NCBI RefSeq assembly: GCF_008830365.1
Contig: NZ_WBKI01000008.1
Location: 62,001 to 126,000, forward strand
Direction of reading: 5' to 3'
DNA length: 64,000 bases
From: Serratia proteamaculans
GTDB taxonomy: Bacteria > Pseudomonadota > Gammaproteobacteria > Enterobacterales > Enterobacteriaceae
Positions 47,835 through 57,690 of the stretch are shown in pieces (positions within the stretch are counted from its first letter, which is position 1; the number at the start of each line of letters is the position of its first letter). A model generated the notes under the pieces. It was not told the origin of the DNA. It did no database searches and saw nothing but the letters and a program-made list of their open reading frames with translations. Both the position numbers and the translations under genes were made by a program.

Positions 47835-48827
47835 TTGAGTAATAAAATTGGCTGGATAGATAACTTGCGCGCGGTGGCGTGCATGATGGTGGTGATGATC
47901 CACGCGACCACCTATTACGTCACCAGCGGGGTGGCGGTGGGGGAACACAACTGGGATATCGCCAACCTGTTGAATTCGATGTCGCGCGTCTCGGTGCCGT
48001 TATTTTTCATGATTTCCGGTTATCTGTTTTTCGGTGAGAAAAGCGCCGGTAAGAAACATTTCATCCGCATTGGCTGCTGTATCTTGTTCTACAGCGCCAT
48101 CGCGCTGATCTATATTGCAACGTTCACCAAGATTGGCTTCTGGCCGTCGCTGCGTGGCATGTTGCTGAAACCGGTGTTCTATCACCTGTGGTTCTTCTAT
48201 GCGATCGCGGTCATTTATTTGCTGTCGCCGCTGATCAACGTCAAACCGGTATCGCGCCGCTATCTGGCCGCTGTACTGGTGATCCTGGCGGTGATCGCCA
48301 ACCCCAATACCAGCCCGCTGGCCCTGGGCAATGCGCACCTGCTGCCGGTGAATCTGTATATCTATGGAGACACTTTCTATTACCTGCTGTATGCGTTGGC
48401 CGGCCGGGCGATTGGCATGATGGACACCCAGGGACGTGGCATCAGTTGGCTGGCGGCGTCAGGTTTTGTGTTTAGCGTGGCGTTGATTATTCACGGCACC
48501 AAAAGCCAGATGTTTATTAACGGTAATTTCGCCGATACCTACTACATCTACTGCGGCCCGCTGGTGTTTATCGCGGCGGTATCACTGCTGATCTGGTTTA
48601 AAAACTGTCTGCCGGAGCCGATTGGCTGGTTGGGCGTTTTTTCCCGCCATTCGCTGGCGATCTACGGTTTTCACGCCATTATCGTTAACTTTATGCGTAA
48701 CCGGCACCTGGAACTGACGGCTCATCCATTGCTGGATATCTTCTGGGTGTTCGGGGCGGCGTTGGCACTCAGCCTGCTGTTGTCGATAGGGCTGCAGAAA
48801 ATAGACCCTCGACGGCTGGTGTCATAG
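47835..48827 (+). CDS. wecH: O-acetyltransferase WecH (acyltransferase family 3)
   Basis: WecH acetylates enterobacterial common antigen in the inner membrane. The protein (330 residues) has about ten hydrophobic helices and the family-3 motifs WIDNLRAVAC, MVVMIHATT and FFMISGYLFF. It aligns with E. coli WecH from its start. No ATG lies near the start; TTG at 47835 gives MSNKIGWIDNLR, which matches the E. coli N-terminus, and the SD is weak. A TTG at 47766 is further upstream but adds unmatched residues. It ends by overlapping the convergent regulator by 6 bases. Confidence 0.92.
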   Translation: MSNKIGWIDNLRAVACMMVVMIHATTYYVTSGVAVGEHNWDIANLLNSMSRVSVPLFFMISGYLFFGEKSAGKKHFIRIGCCILFYSAIALIYIATFTKIGFWPSLRGMLLKPVFYHLWFFYAIAVIYLLSPLINVKPVSRRYLAAVLVILAVIANPNTSPLALGNAHLLPVNLYIYGDTFYYLLYALAGRAIGMMDTQGRGISWLAASGFVFSVALIIHGTKSQMFINGNFADTYYIYCGPLVFIAAVSLLIWFKNCLPEPIGWLGVFSRHSLAIYGFHAIIVNFMRNRHLELTAHPLLDIFWVFGAALALSLLLSIGLQKIDPRRLVS

Positions 48828-49745
48828 CTCGGCTAAACCGCGCTGTTGGGCGCGCCTCAGTTGGCGGCCGGAGGAGAACCCCGCAGCCAAGGCCGCTTTC
48901 TCCAGCCCATAGCCTTGCTGCAGGCGCTGCTGCGCTACTGCCAGCCGTAGCTGCTCATGATACTCGCGCACGCTGATACCGATATGGCTACGGAATAATC
49001 GTGCCAGATGACGGCTACTGACGTGGGCCTTTTCCGCCACCTGCGGCACCGACCATTCTGCTTCCGGTTCGGCGGCCATCACGTCTTGCGCACGGTGCAC
49101 CGCCGGGTGTAGATGGTTACGGTAGCGCAGCCAGGGTGAAAGCTGCGGGTCGTCGCCGGAACGGCGAAAATACACCACCATTTCCCGGGCAATCTCCATC
49201 GCCCGGGTAGCGCCACACTGGCGGTTAATCAGGTGTAGAGCCAGATCGATACCGGCGGTGATCCCCGCGCTGGTGTAAACGCCGCGGTCTTCAACAAAGA
49301 TGCGATTTTCTTTCACCTGCGCTGCCGGGGCCTGCTGGCGCAGGCGATCGATCACGTCGTGATGGGTGGTGCATTGGTAGCCGTCGAGCAAACCGGCCTG
49401 CGCCGCCAGCAGGGCGCCGGAACAGACGCAGACCAATGTGATACTTTGCTGTTGCAGCTCGGGTTGCAGCGCAGCCAGCCAGCGGCGGGCCTGTTGGGCT
49501 GGCGCAGTGGCGAAGAAATGCTGCGAATCACTGACGCCCGGTACCACCAGAATAGCGCCGTTTTCCAGCCGGTCAGGCAGCGGCTGTAGCTGACTCAACG
49601 TCATGCCGATCGAACAGGTGACCTGCTGCAGTGGGCTGATGTATCGCAGGCTGAACAGCCCGGCCAGGCGCAGAGTTTCCGCCGGGCCGCTGACGTCCAG
49701 CGACAGCACCTGGGGTAGCATCAGAAAGTAGACGGCCTGCGGCAT
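48822..49745 (-). CDS. GlxA-type AraC regulator (DJ-1/PfpI domain plus HTH)
   Basis: A 307-residue protein with an N-terminal DJ-1/PfpI glutamine-amidotransferase-like domain (about 5-180, including VCVCSGALLAAQAGLLDG around the pseudo-catalytic cysteine) and a C-terminal AraC helix-turn-helix pair (HVSSRHLARLFRSHIG, ALAAGFSSGRQLRRAQQ). It should regulate transcription in response to a small molecule. It starts 2 bases after the stop of the isochorismatase-fold hydrolase gene, so both are likely cotranscribed and functionally linked. Confidence 0.88.
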   Translation of the reverse strand: MPQAVYFLMLPQVLSLDVSGPAETLRLAGLFSLRYISPLQQVTCSIGMTLSQLQPLPDRLENGAILVVPGVSDSQHFFATAPAQQARRWLAALQPELQQQSITLVCVCSGALLAAQAGLLDGYQCTTHHDVIDRLRQQAPAAQVKENRIFVEDRGVYTSAGITAGIDLALHLINRQCGATRAMEIAREMVVYFRRSGDDPQLSPWLRYRNHLHPAVHRAQDVMAAEPEAEWSVPQVAEKAHVSSRHLARLFRSHIGISVREYHEQLRLAVAQQRLQQGYGLEKAALAAGFSSGRQLRRAQQRGLAEL

Positions 49746-49747
49746 GA

Positions 49748-50299
49748 TTACTCCTGTGAGAGTTGCGCCAGTGCCTCATCCACGCTGGCGATGCGGGCGA
49801 AGCGATCGACCAGCACCGTCTCAGTATGCCGCTTGAGCTGTTCGGTGGTAAAGACTTGTCCGTCGGGGTGTTGCATCGGGAAGGTCAACGTGGCTTCGGT
49901 GACAAAGGTGACCTGATAGCCGAGATCGGCCGCTACCCGGGTGGTGGTTTCACAGCACTGCTCGGTACGGATGCCGCAGATAATCAAATGCTTGATATGT
50001 CGCTCAAGCAGCCAGGCATCCAGGCCGGACTCGGTCAGTGCGTTGTGCACCTGTTTGTGCACGGTGACATCGGCCTGATGGTCGAGGAATGGCAGGCGCT
50101 TTACCCAGCCGGACGCCAACGAAAAGGGTCCCTCTGGCGACACGTGGAATACGTCAACCAGCGGCACGCCTTGCTGCTGACAGCCTGCGATCAACCGCGT
50201 CAGCGCCTGTTGGAAAGCCGGTAGCTCCTCCTCTTGCCAGAATGGACGATGTTGGAATGATTGCTGAACATCGATGATCAATAACGCGCTCTGTGACAT
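49748..50299 (-). CDS. Isochorismatase-family cysteine hydrolase
   Basis: A 183-residue hydrolase. The family catalytic triad is visible: Asp (LLIIDVQ, residue 10), Lys (TVHKQVHNAL) and Cys (GIRTEQCCETT). Members cut amides such as nicotinamide, N-carbamoyl compounds or isochorismate. The substrate is not known; the neighbours (a Tat-exported amidohydrolase upstream and a GlxA-type regulator downstream) suggest nitrogen-compound breakdown. The ATG at 50299 (MSQSALLIID) is preferred to an earlier in-frame start. Confidence 0.88.
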   Translation of the reverse strand: MSQSALLIIDVQQSFQHRPFWQEEELPAFQQALTRLIAGCQQQGVPLVDVFHVSPEGPFSLASGWVKRLPFLDHQADVTVHKQVHNALTESGLDAWLLERHIKHLIICGIRTEQCCETTTRVAADLGYQVTFVTEATLTFPMQHPDGQVFTTEQLKRHTETVLVDRFARIASVDEALAQLSQE

Positions 50300-50399
50300 T
50301 TTCGGCCCTCCGCCAATTAGGTATAACGCCATACTGCGCCGTTATCCTGCAGAGAAGAAGGCCAAAAACGGCCATCATGGTGGCGTCAGCGGACCAGCA

Positions 50400-51794
50400 T
50401 CAGGCTTTGCCGATCTGGCCGGCGACCAGCCGCCCTTGATGGAAGGTGACGCGGCGAGTCGGTAGGCGGGCTACCGCTTCGGCGGAGCAACTGGCGTTGA
50501 TCAGCACGAACTCTGCGCTGTCACCGGCTTTGGGCCACACTCGTTGGCCTTTGTCGTTCAGCGGCAGCACGCCGCCGGTGGAAATAGCCATGGCGCGTGA
50601 CAGATGAAACTCGTCAGAACCCCGGTAAAGTTGGGCGTAAAGGTTGGCTTTTTCCAGAATGTCGCCAGTGCCGAATGGGGACCAGTGGTCGATCACGCTG
50701 TCGGTTCCGGTCATCACAAATACCCCTTTCTCACTGAGCTGTGGCAGCGGCATCATCAGCCCGCCAATCGGCACCGTGGAGGCGATGGTGATTTGCTGCG
50801 CGGCCAGGCGGGTGGCGGTTTCTTCCAGCTCATTCGGGTTCAGCGCGGTCAGGGCAAATGCGTGGCTGATGGTGACTTTACCGCGCAGCGAAGGATTCTT
50901 TTCTACGGTGGTAATCATGTAGTTGATGGCGGCCACCCCGGCCGGGCTGGTTTCATGCAGGTGGATATCGACGCCTTTGCCGGTGTCGAGCGCAATCTGG
51001 AACATGGCGTCCAGTGACTGTTCCATCGCACCGTCGACGTTGGTCGGATCCAGCCCGCCAACGTATTGCACCCCCATCTGCATGGCTTCACGCATTAAGC
51101 CGTCAACTTTAGAGTGCAGCAGGCCGTGCTGTGGGAAGGCGACGATTTCACAGCTGAAATCGGCCTGGTGAATTTCCAGCGCGCGCTGCAGGTGTTCCAG
51201 GCTTTTCAGCCCGCTGACCGGATCGATATTGCAGTGGCTACGCGCCACGGTGCTGCCTTTGGATTGCAGCAGGGCGATCAGGTTTTCTGCACGTTGTTGT
51301 GAGGTAGGCAACAGCTTGGGGATCAGCGTCTGTTCCAGCGCGATCATATCCATAATGGTTTTGCCCTGGCGCGGACGCGGTGCCTGCCATGGGCCGCTGT
51401 AAAAGGTTTTATCCAGGTGGATATGCATGTCGCGAAATGCCGGCAGCAGCAACTGGCCCTGTGCCTGATAGCGTGGCACGCCAGTGGGAACCGCCGCCTC
51501 CTTCGGGTGGATGGCGGCAATTTTTCCGTCTTTGATTTCAAGCTGATAGAGTGCGGTGCGGGTGCCTATCACCGTGTCGCCATCGTACTCAAAACCGTCT
51601 TCCAGCCGCACATCGCTCAGCCAGTAGTGACTGTCGGTCAGGGTCATGGGTTGGGTCTCCGGTGTACAGGGGCTGCCCGTCGGCACGGCGGCCTGCGCCA
51701 CGCCACCGGTCAGGCCGATCACCGCACAGGCAGTGGTAATTTTGCCGGTTTGGCTGAGGAAAGCTCTGCGGCTTTGTTGTTGATTTTTTTCCAC
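50400..51794 (-). CDS. Tat-exported amidohydrolase (cytosine-deaminase-like)
   Basis: A 464-residue metal-dependent hydrolase. The N-terminus is a twin-arginine signal peptide (SRRAFLSQTGK followed by a hydrophobic stretch to AQAA), so the enzyme works in the periplasm. Metal and catalytic residues fit the cytosine deaminase branch: HIHLDKT, HLHETSP, SHAFALT and TGTDS. The substrate is not known. The start is GTG at 51794, with TAAGGA 8 bases before; the longer frame has no support. It is followed on the same strand by the isochorismatase-fold gene 100 bases away. Confidence 0.85.
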   Translation of the reverse strand: MEKNQQQSRRAFLSQTGKITTACAVIGLTGGVAQAAVPTGSPCTPETQPMTLTDSHYWLSDVRLEDGFEYDGDTVIGTRTALYQLEIKDGKIAAIHPKEAAVPTGVPRYQAQGQLLLPAFRDMHIHLDKTFYSGPWQAPRPRQGKTIMDMIALEQTLIPKLLPTSQQRAENLIALLQSKGSTVARSHCNIDPVSGLKSLEHLQRALEIHQADFSCEIVAFPQHGLLHSKVDGLMREAMQMGVQYVGGLDPTNVDGAMEQSLDAMFQIALDTGKGVDIHLHETSPAGVAAINYMITTVEKNPSLRGKVTISHAFALTALNPNELEETATRLAAQQITIASTVPIGGLMMPLPQLSEKGVFVMTGTDSVIDHWSPFGTGDILEKANLYAQLYRGSDEFHLSRAMAISTGGVLPLNDKGQRVWPKAGDSAEFVLINASCSAEAVARLPTRRVTFHQGRLVAGQIGKA

Positions 51795-51940
51795 GTTCAG
51801 TTCCTTAATCCAGAGGTGAGGTGTGTCAAAAGACAGCCACCAATTTAGGAGAGGAGCCGACGGGTTGGCAGTGACATTTGCCACTGGCGACTATTCGATT
51901 TGGCAATAATAAGGGGGCGGGTATTACCCCACCCCTGTTT

Positions 51941-53392
51941 TTACATCAGCGGTAACAGATGGGTATAGAGTTCGCGGAAGGTGCTGCGTAGCGTAGCGTA
52001 CTCTTGGTGGTGCTCGGCATCTGGGGTATGTACCTGCTCCAGCGTTAATTCAGGTAGCAGTTCGCCGAGTGGGCGCTGCGGGTTCAGTGCGATCTGCGCC
52101 AGCCGCGCGGCCCCCAGCGCCGGACCGACGTCGCCACCGGTACGGTATTCCAGCCGCTGGCCACTGATGTCCGCCAGCATTTGCCGCCAGAATGGACTGC
52201 GTGCGCCGCCGCCAATCAGAGTGATGCTGGAGGGCTGCAGGCCGCTGGCGTGCAGCACGTCCATTCCGTCGGCCAGGGCGAAACCGACGCCTTCCAGCAC
52301 CGCACGCGCCAGATCGTTTGGACCATGTTGATGGGTGAGCCCCCAGAATGCTCCCTTGGCGTTCGGGTTGTTATGCGGCGTTCGCTCGCCGGACAGATAG
52401 GGCAAAAACCACAGCGGGGCCGCCGCCTGTGGGGCCTGTTCGACGTTACGCAGCAGGGTGGCGACGTCTTCGACATTAGTCAGTTTGCAAACCCAGTCCA
52501 GACAGGAGGCGGCGCTGAGCGTCACCGACATCAGGTGCCAGGTGTCAGTCAGCGCATGGCAGAAGCTGTGCACCGCGCTGGCCGGGTTGCTGAGAAAGCC
52601 GTCGCTGACTGCAAAATACACCCCCGAAGTACCGAGCGACAGCATCGCCTGCCCGGCCTGATACAGCCCCACGCCGATCGCCCCGGCGGCATTATCGCCG
52701 CCACCGGCCACCACCGGTACCGGCGACATGCCCCAGCGGCGGGCCAGTTCGGTATGGGTCTGGCCGGTTACCTGATTGCCCTCGAACAGTTGCGGCATCT
52801 GGCGGCGGGTCAGGCCGCAGGCGGCCAGCATCTCGTCGCTCCAGTCACGTTGCGCCACGTTCAGCCAGCCAGTGCCGGCGGCGTCCGACATGTCGCTGGC
52901 GAAGTCGCCGGTGATGCACCAGCGCACATAATCTTTAGGCAACAGCACCTTATCAATGCGATCGAACAACTGGGGTTCATGCTGTTGCACCCACAACAGT
53001 TTAGGGGCGGTGAAGCCCGGCATCATCAGGTTGCCGGTAATTTGCCGTGATTGCGGCACCGCCTGTTCCAGCGCCATACATTGCGCGGCGCTTCTGCCGT
53101 CATTCCACAGGATCGCCGGGCGCAACACCTGTTGCCGTGCGTCCAACAGCGTGGCGCCGTGCATCTGGCCGCTGAGGCCGATGGCTTTTACCTGCTGCAG
53201 GCTGTGCTGTTTGCCCAGCGCCAGCATCGCGCGATCGGTAGCGTGCCACCAGTCCTGCGGCGCTTGCTCTGACCACAGGGGATGGGGGCGGGAAATGGGC
53301 AGCGACTCACCGTGGCTGGCAAGCAGTTGGCCCTGCTCACTGAGCAAAATGACTTTTACGCCGGAGGTGCCGAGGTCGATGCCGATATACAT
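51941..53392 (-). CDS. xylB: Xylulokinase
   Basis: XylB (483 residues) phosphorylates D-xylulose with ATP to xylulose 5-phosphate. FGGY-kinase features are present: IGIDLGTSGVK at the N-terminus, the MHGATLL-type substrate segment (GLSGQMHGATLLD), the conserved Asp in AILWNDGR and the C-terminal GGGARSPFWRQMLADI. It follows xylA after a 45-base gap with a strong hairpin. The ATG at 53392 follows AAGGA. Confidence 0.96.
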   Translation of the reverse strand: MYIGIDLGTSGVKVILLSEQGQLLASHGESLPISRPHPLWSEQAPQDWWHATDRAMLALGKQHSLQQVKAIGLSGQMHGATLLDARQQVLRPAILWNDGRSAAQCMALEQAVPQSRQITGNLMMPGFTAPKLLWVQQHEPQLFDRIDKVLLPKDYVRWCITGDFASDMSDAAGTGWLNVAQRDWSDEMLAACGLTRRQMPQLFEGNQVTGQTHTELARRWGMSPVPVVAGGGDNAAGAIGVGLYQAGQAMLSLGTSGVYFAVSDGFLSNPASAVHSFCHALTDTWHLMSVTLSAASCLDWVCKLTNVEDVATLLRNVEQAPQAAAPLWFLPYLSGERTPHNNPNAKGAFWGLTHQHGPNDLARAVLEGVGFALADGMDVLHASGLQPSSITLIGGGARSPFWRQMLADISGQRLEYRTGGDVGPALGAARLAQIALNPQRPLGELLPELTLEQVHTPDAEHHQEYATLRSTFRELYTHLLPLM

Positions 53393-53410
53393 GGTTAAGG
53401 ATCCTTAAAT

Positions 53411-53429
53411 GCGCGGCGGAGCGCCGCGC
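53411..53429 (-). other. Intercistronic hairpin xylA-xylB
   Basis: Eight-base GC-only arms (GCGCGGCG, 53411-53418; CGCCGCGC, 53422-53429) enclose a three-base loop in the xylA-xylB gap. No T-tract follows. It probably protects the xylA message or lowers xylB relative to xylA. Confidence 0.8.
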
Positions 53430-53437
53430 GGGGTCAG

Positions 53438-54757
53438 TTAGCCGAACAGGTAGCGGTTCATCAGGTTTTCAAGCTGCTCCTGGCGGCCGCTGACGTGCTG
53501 TGGCGCCAGTGCATGTCCTTCAGCGTACTGCGCCAGAGCTTCGAGCGACAGTTTGCCCTGCAAAATTTGCTGGCCCAATTCACCATTCCAGCCGGCATAG
53601 CGTTTGGATACCTGCTGGTGTAACTGACCGTCAGTCACCATTTTCGCGGCTACCTTCAGCGCCAGCGCCATGGTGTCCATGGCACCAATATGGCCATAGA
53701 ACAGGTCGTATTTGTCGGTGCTTTGACGGCGTACCTTGGCATCAAAGTTCAGCCCGCCGGTGGTAAAGCCCCCGGCCTTGAGAATTTCGAACATCACCAG
53801 CGCGTTTTCTTCTACGCTGATCGGGAACTGGTCGGTGTCCCAACCCAACTGCGGGTCGCCCCGGTTGGCATCGACGGAACCAAAGATGCCGAGCGCAATG
53901 GCAGTGGCGATCTCATGGTGGAACGAGTGGCCCGCCAGCGTGGCGTGGTTGGCTTCGATATTCACCTTGATCTCTTTCTCCAGGCCGAACTGCTTGAGGA
54001 AGCCGTAAACGGTGGCGACATCGTAGTCGTATTGATGCTTGGTCGGCTCCTGGGGTTTGGGCTCAATCAGCAAGGTGCCCTGGAAACCGGTTTTATGTTT
54101 GTGCTCCACCACCATCTGCATAAAACGGCCAATTTGCTCACGCTCCTGGCGCAGGTCGGTGTTCAGCAAGGTTTCATAGCCTTCGCGGCCGCCCCACAGC
54201 ACGTAGTTTTCACCGCCCAGGCGTTGAGTGGCATTCATGGCGGTAAACACCTGAGTGGCAGCCCAACTGAACACTTCCGGATCGGGGTTAGTGGCAGCAC
54301 CGGCACCATAACGTGGGTGGGTAAAGCAGTTGGCGGTGCCCCACAGCAGTTTTACGCCGCTGCCGTGTTGTTTTTCCTCCAGTACGTCGGTCATGACCGC
54401 AAAGTTATGCAGATACTCTTTCAGCGAAGCGCCTTCCGGCGAAACGTCGACGTCATGGAAGCAGTAGTAGGGGACGTTCAGCTTGTGGAAGAACTCGAAC
54501 GCCACGTCGGCTTTGCGTTTGGCCAGCGCCAGCGCATCGCCCGGTTGCTGCCAGGGACGATCGAAAGATCCGACGCCGAACATGTCCGCGCCGTTCCAGC
54601 AGAAAGTATGCCAGTAGCAGGCGGCAAAACGCAGGTGCTCCGCCATGCGTTTGCCGAGCACCATTTCATCCGGGTTGTAATGGTGAAAGGCCAGCGGGTT
54701 ATTACTGGTGGGGCCTTCGTAGCGCACTTGCTCAAGCTGATCAAAATAAGATTGCAT
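53438..54757 (-). CDS. xylA: Xylose isomerase
   Basis: XylA (439 residues) converts D-xylose to D-xylulose with divalent metals. It aligns over its length with E. coli XylA. The catalytic His101 and Asp104 ([11 protein letters not shown]) and the metal-binding segments ([41 protein letters not shown]) are intact. The ATG at 54757 ([15 protein letters not shown]) follows CCAGGAGT; 24 upstream in-frame codons are ignored. It is divergent from xylF. Confidence 0.97.
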   Translation of the reverse strand: MQSYFDQLEQVRYEGPTSNNPLAFHHYNPDEMVLGKRMAEHLRFAACYWHTFCWNGADMFGVGSFDRPWQQPGDALALAKRKADVAFEFFHKLNVPYYCFHDVDVSPEGASLKEYLHNFAVMTDVLEEKQHGSGVKLLWGTANCFTHPRYGAGAATNPDPEVFSWAATQVFTAMNATQRLGGENYVLWGGREGYETLLNTDLRQEREQIGRFMQMVVEHKHKTGFQGTLLIEPKPQEPTKHQYDYDVATVYGFLKQFGLEKEIKVNIEANHATLAGHSFHHEIATAIALGIFGSVDANRGDPQLGWDTDQFPISVEENALVMFEILKAGGFTTGGLNFDAKVRRQSTDKYDLFYGHIGAMDTMALALKVAAKMVTDGQLHQQVSKRYAGWNGELGQQILQGKLSLEALAQYAEGHALAPQHVSGRQEQLENLMNRYLFG

Positions 54758-54867
54758 TATCGACTCCTGGGTAGCAATGCCCGGTTTACGGGATGCCTTT
54801 ATCTTCGGAGTTTGCGACAGGCTGCTCAATTACGTTATTTCACACTTAAATTCACAGAATTATTAAA

Positions 54868-54883
54868 TGTGCGACAGATCTCA
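54868..54883. promoter_or_regulatory. Candidate CRP site in the xyl control region
   Basis: TGTGC-GACAGA-TCTCA: each half site has one mismatch to the CRP core. E. coli has one CRP site between xylA and xylF. Confidence 0.5.
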
Positions 54884-54992
54884 TAATCTGTTATTAACCG
54901 CAGTTTATTTAAGGCTTAATTCATTTTTATTTGTCGACCTGCTGCTTTTCAGCCTGAAAGCATGACCGCCATCATAAAAACAACATTAAACC

Positions 54993-55027
54993 AAAAATCA
55001 TAATTGGCCGGTAAAAATCAGTAATTG
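54993..55027 (+). promoter_or_regulatory. Candidate XylR operator upstream of xylF
   Basis: AAAAATCATAATTG (54993-55006) and AAAAATCAGTAATTG (55013-55027) are direct repeats with a 20-base period, two helical turns, which suits an AraC-family dimer such as XylR. Confidence 0.6.
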
Positions 55028-55123
55028 CTGAATATTAAATAACCGATAACAATCCGCTCTAAGCTGAGTTACTGGCCCGTTTCAATTATTGCCCCTACCC
55101 GTTAAATAACAAAGGTATATAAG

Positions 55124-56119
55124 ATGAAATTCAAACCTGTGTTCCTTTCGGTCTGCGCACTGCTGGCGCTGGCCAGCCAACCAGCGTTCAGCAAAGAAGT
55201 CAAAATTGGTATGGCGATCGACGACCTGCGCCTGGAGCGCTGGCAAAAAGATCGCGATATCTTTGTCAGTAAAGCCAAATCACTGGGGGCAGACGTGTTT
55301 GTTCAGTCGGCCAACGGCAATGAAGAAACCCAGATGGCGCAGATTGAAAACATGATCAACCGCGGCGTCGACGTGCTGGTGATTATTCCCTACAACGGCA
55401 AGGTGTTGAGCAACGTGATCAGCGAAGCCAAGCGGGAAGGCATTAAAGTGCTGGCTTACGATCGCATGATTAATAACGCCGATATCGATTTTTACATCTC
55501 CTTTGATAATGAAAAGGTCGGTGAACTGCAGGCGCAAAGCCTGGTGCAACGGGTGCCGCAGGGCAATTATTTCCTTATGGGCGGCTCGCCGGTGGATAAC
55601 AACGCCAAGCTGTTCCGCCAGGGGCAAATGAAGGTGCTGCAACCGCTGATCGACGGCGGAAAAATCAAGGTAGTGGGCGATCAGTGGGTCGACGGATGGT
55701 TGCCGGAAAACGCATTAAAAATCATGGAAAATGCGCTGACTGCCAACAATAACAAGATTGATGCGGTAGTGGCTTCCAACGACGCCACCGCCGGTGGCGC
55801 GATCCAGGCGCTGGCCGCTCAGGGCCTGGCGGGCAAGGTGGCCATTTCCGGTCAGGATGCCGATTTGGCGGCGGTGAAGCGCATTGTCGGCGGTACCCAG
55901 ACCATGACGGTGTATAAGCCAATCAGCAAGCTGGCCGACGAGGCGGCGGGCATCGCGGTGCAACTGGGCAAGGGTGAACAGCCGAAGGCCAACGCCACGT
56001 TAAATAACGGCAGCAAAGATGTGCCGTCCTGGTTATTAACGCCAATCCCGGTAGACAAATCGAATATCGACAGCACTATTATTGCCGACGGCTTCCACAA
56101 AAAAGCCGACATTAATTAA
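55124..56119 (+). CDS. xylF: D-xylose-binding periplasmic protein
   Basis: XylF (331 residues) is the periplasmic binding protein of the xylose ABC transporter. A signal peptide ends near AFS23, followed by the sugar-binding fold ([59 protein letters not shown]). It aligns with E. coli XylF from the start. The ATG at 55124 follows AAAGG. It opens xylFGHR. Confidence 0.96.
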   Translation: MKFKPVFLSVCALLALASQPAFSKEVKIGMAIDDLRLERWQKDRDIFVSKAKSLGADVFVQSANGNEETQMAQIENMINRGVDVLVIIPYNGKVLSNVISEAKREGIKVLAYDRMINNADIDFYISFDNEKVGELQAQSLVQRVPQGNYFLMGGSPVDNNAKLFRQGQMKVLQPLIDGGKIKVVGDQWVDGWLPENALKIMENALTANNNKIDAVVASNDATAGGAIQALAAQGLAGKVAISGQDADLAAVKRIVGGTQTMTVYKPISKLADEAAGIAVQLGKGEQPKANATLNNGSKDVPSWLLTPIPVDKSNIDSTIIADGFHKKADIN

Positions 56120-56148
56120 TTCCGACAGTCGGTAATGCGGAGGGAATA

Positions 56149-57690
56149 ATGCCCAGCCTATTAGAAATGAAAAATATCACCATGCAATTCGGGGTGGTTA
56201 AGGCGGTGGATAATGTCAACCTGAAATTAGAGGCCGGACAGGTGTTATCGCTGTGTGGTGAAAATGGTTCGGGAAAATCCACCCTGATGAAGGTGCTGTG
56301 CGGGATATATCCGCACGGCAGTTATCAGGGCGATATTTATTTCTCTGATAATTTATTAGCGGCAAAAAACATTCGCGACACCGAGCAGAAAGGCATCGCC
56401 ATCATCCATCAGGAGCTGGCGCTGGTGAAGCAGATGACGGTGCTGGAAAACATGTTTCTCGGCAATGAATGGTGTCGATACGGCGTAATGGATTACGACG
56501 CCATGTACCTGCGCTGTCGACGGATGCTGGCGCAGGTCAAGTTGGAGGTGGATCCTAACACCCCTATCGGCGAACTGGGGTTGGGCCAGCAGCAGCTAGT
56601 GGAGATCGCCAAGGCGCTGAACAAGCAGGTGCGGCTGCTGGTGCTGGATGAGCCGACGGCGTCGTTGACCGAAAGTGAAACCGCTACGCTGCTGGCGATC
56701 ATTGGGGATCTGCGCGATCACGGCATCGCCTGTATTTACATTTCGCACAAGCTGAATGAGGTGAAGGCGATCTCGGATCTGATCTGCGTGATCCGCGACG
56801 GCAAGCACATCGGCACGCACCCGGCGGCGGAAATGAGCGAGGACGATATTATCGCCATGATGGTCGGGCGTGAGTTAACCGAGCTGTATCCGCAGCAACA
56901 GCATGATATCGGTGAGGTGATCCTGCAGGTGGATAACCTGACCGCCTGGCACCCGGTGAATCGCCATGTTCGGCGGGTGGATGATGTTTCTTTCAGCCTG
57001 AGACGCGGCGAAATACTCGGTGTGGCCGGCTTGGTCGGCTCCGGACGGACCGAAACCATGCAGTGCCTGTTCGGCGTCTACGCTGGCCGGTGGCAGGGAA
57101 GCATTACCCTCAATGGCCAGCCGGCCGTGATCAACAATTGCCGCCAGGCGATGCGATATGGCATCGCCATGGTGCCGGAAGACCGCAAGCGTGATGGCAT
57201 CGTACCGGTGATGGGCGTGGGGGCCAATATGACGTTGGCGGCGCTGAGCGACTTTAGCGGTGCGCTGACGGTGATCGATGATGCTTTGGAACAGGCGACC
57301 ATTCGCCAGTCGCTGGCACAGCTTAAGGTAAAAACTTCCTCGCCTGAACTGGCGATTGCCCGGTTGAGCGGTGGTAATCAACAGAAGGCTATTCTCGCCA
57401 AGTGCCTGCTGCTAAAGCCGAAAATTCTGATATTGGATGAGCCGACGCGCGGTATCGACATCGGCGCCAAACATGAAATCTATAAGTTAATCAATCAACT
57501 GGTACAGCAGGGGATTGCGGTGATCGTGGTGTCTTCGGAACTGCCGGAAGTGCTGGGATTAAGCGATCGTGTCCTGGTGATGCACCAGGGGCGCATCAAG
57601 GCGTCGTTGATCAACCGGGGACTGACCCAGGAACAGGTGATGGAAGCCGCATTGAGGAGTGAAACAGATGTCGAAAAACACGCAGTCTGA
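56149..57690 (+). CDS. xylG: Xylose ABC transporter ATP-binding protein
   Basis: XylG (513 residues) is a double ATPase for xylose import. The first Walker A is [10 protein letters not shown] (about 37-46), with signature LGLGQQQL and Walker [11 protein letters not shown]; the second half has a degenerate Walker A ([10 protein letters not shown]), signature LSGGNQQK and [10 protein letters not shown]. It follows xylF after 29 bases and overlaps xylH by 23 bases. Confidence 0.96.
   Translation: MPSLLEMKNITMQFGVVKAVDNVNLKLEAGQVLSLCGENGSGKSTLMKVLCGIYPHGSYQGDIYFSDNLLAAKNIRDTEQKGIAIIHQELALVKQMTVLENMFLGNEWCRYGVMDYDAMYLRCRRMLAQVKLEVDPNTPIGELGLGQQQLVEIAKALNKQVRLLVLDEPTASLTESETATLLAIIGDLRDHGIACIYISHKLNEVKAISDLICVIRDGKHIGTHPAAEMSEDDIIAMMVGRELTELYPQQQHDIGEVILQVDNLTAWHPVNRHVRRVDDVSFSLRRGEILGVAGLVGSGRTETMQCLFGVYAGRWQGSITLNGQPAVINNCRQAMRYGIAMVPEDRKRDGIVPVMGVGANMTLAALSDFSGALTVIDDALEQATIRQSLAQLKVKTSSPELAIARLSGGNQQKAILAKCLLLKPKILILDEPTRGIDIGAKHEIYKLINQLVQQGIAVIVVSSELPEVLGLSDRVLVMHQGRIKASLINRGLTQEQVMEAALRSETDVEKHAV

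Larger units (their letters stand above)
54758..55123. other. Divergent control region xylA-xylF
   Basis: A 366-bp AT-rich region. It contains a CRP-like site (TGTGC-GACAGA-TCTCA, 54868-54883) and a pair of direct repeats that fit an AraC-type operator upstream of xylF. No gene is called. Confidence 0.75.

Noticed and set aside
53690-54886. 398-codon plus-strand open frame
   Set aside because: It is antisense to xylA; no family similarity.
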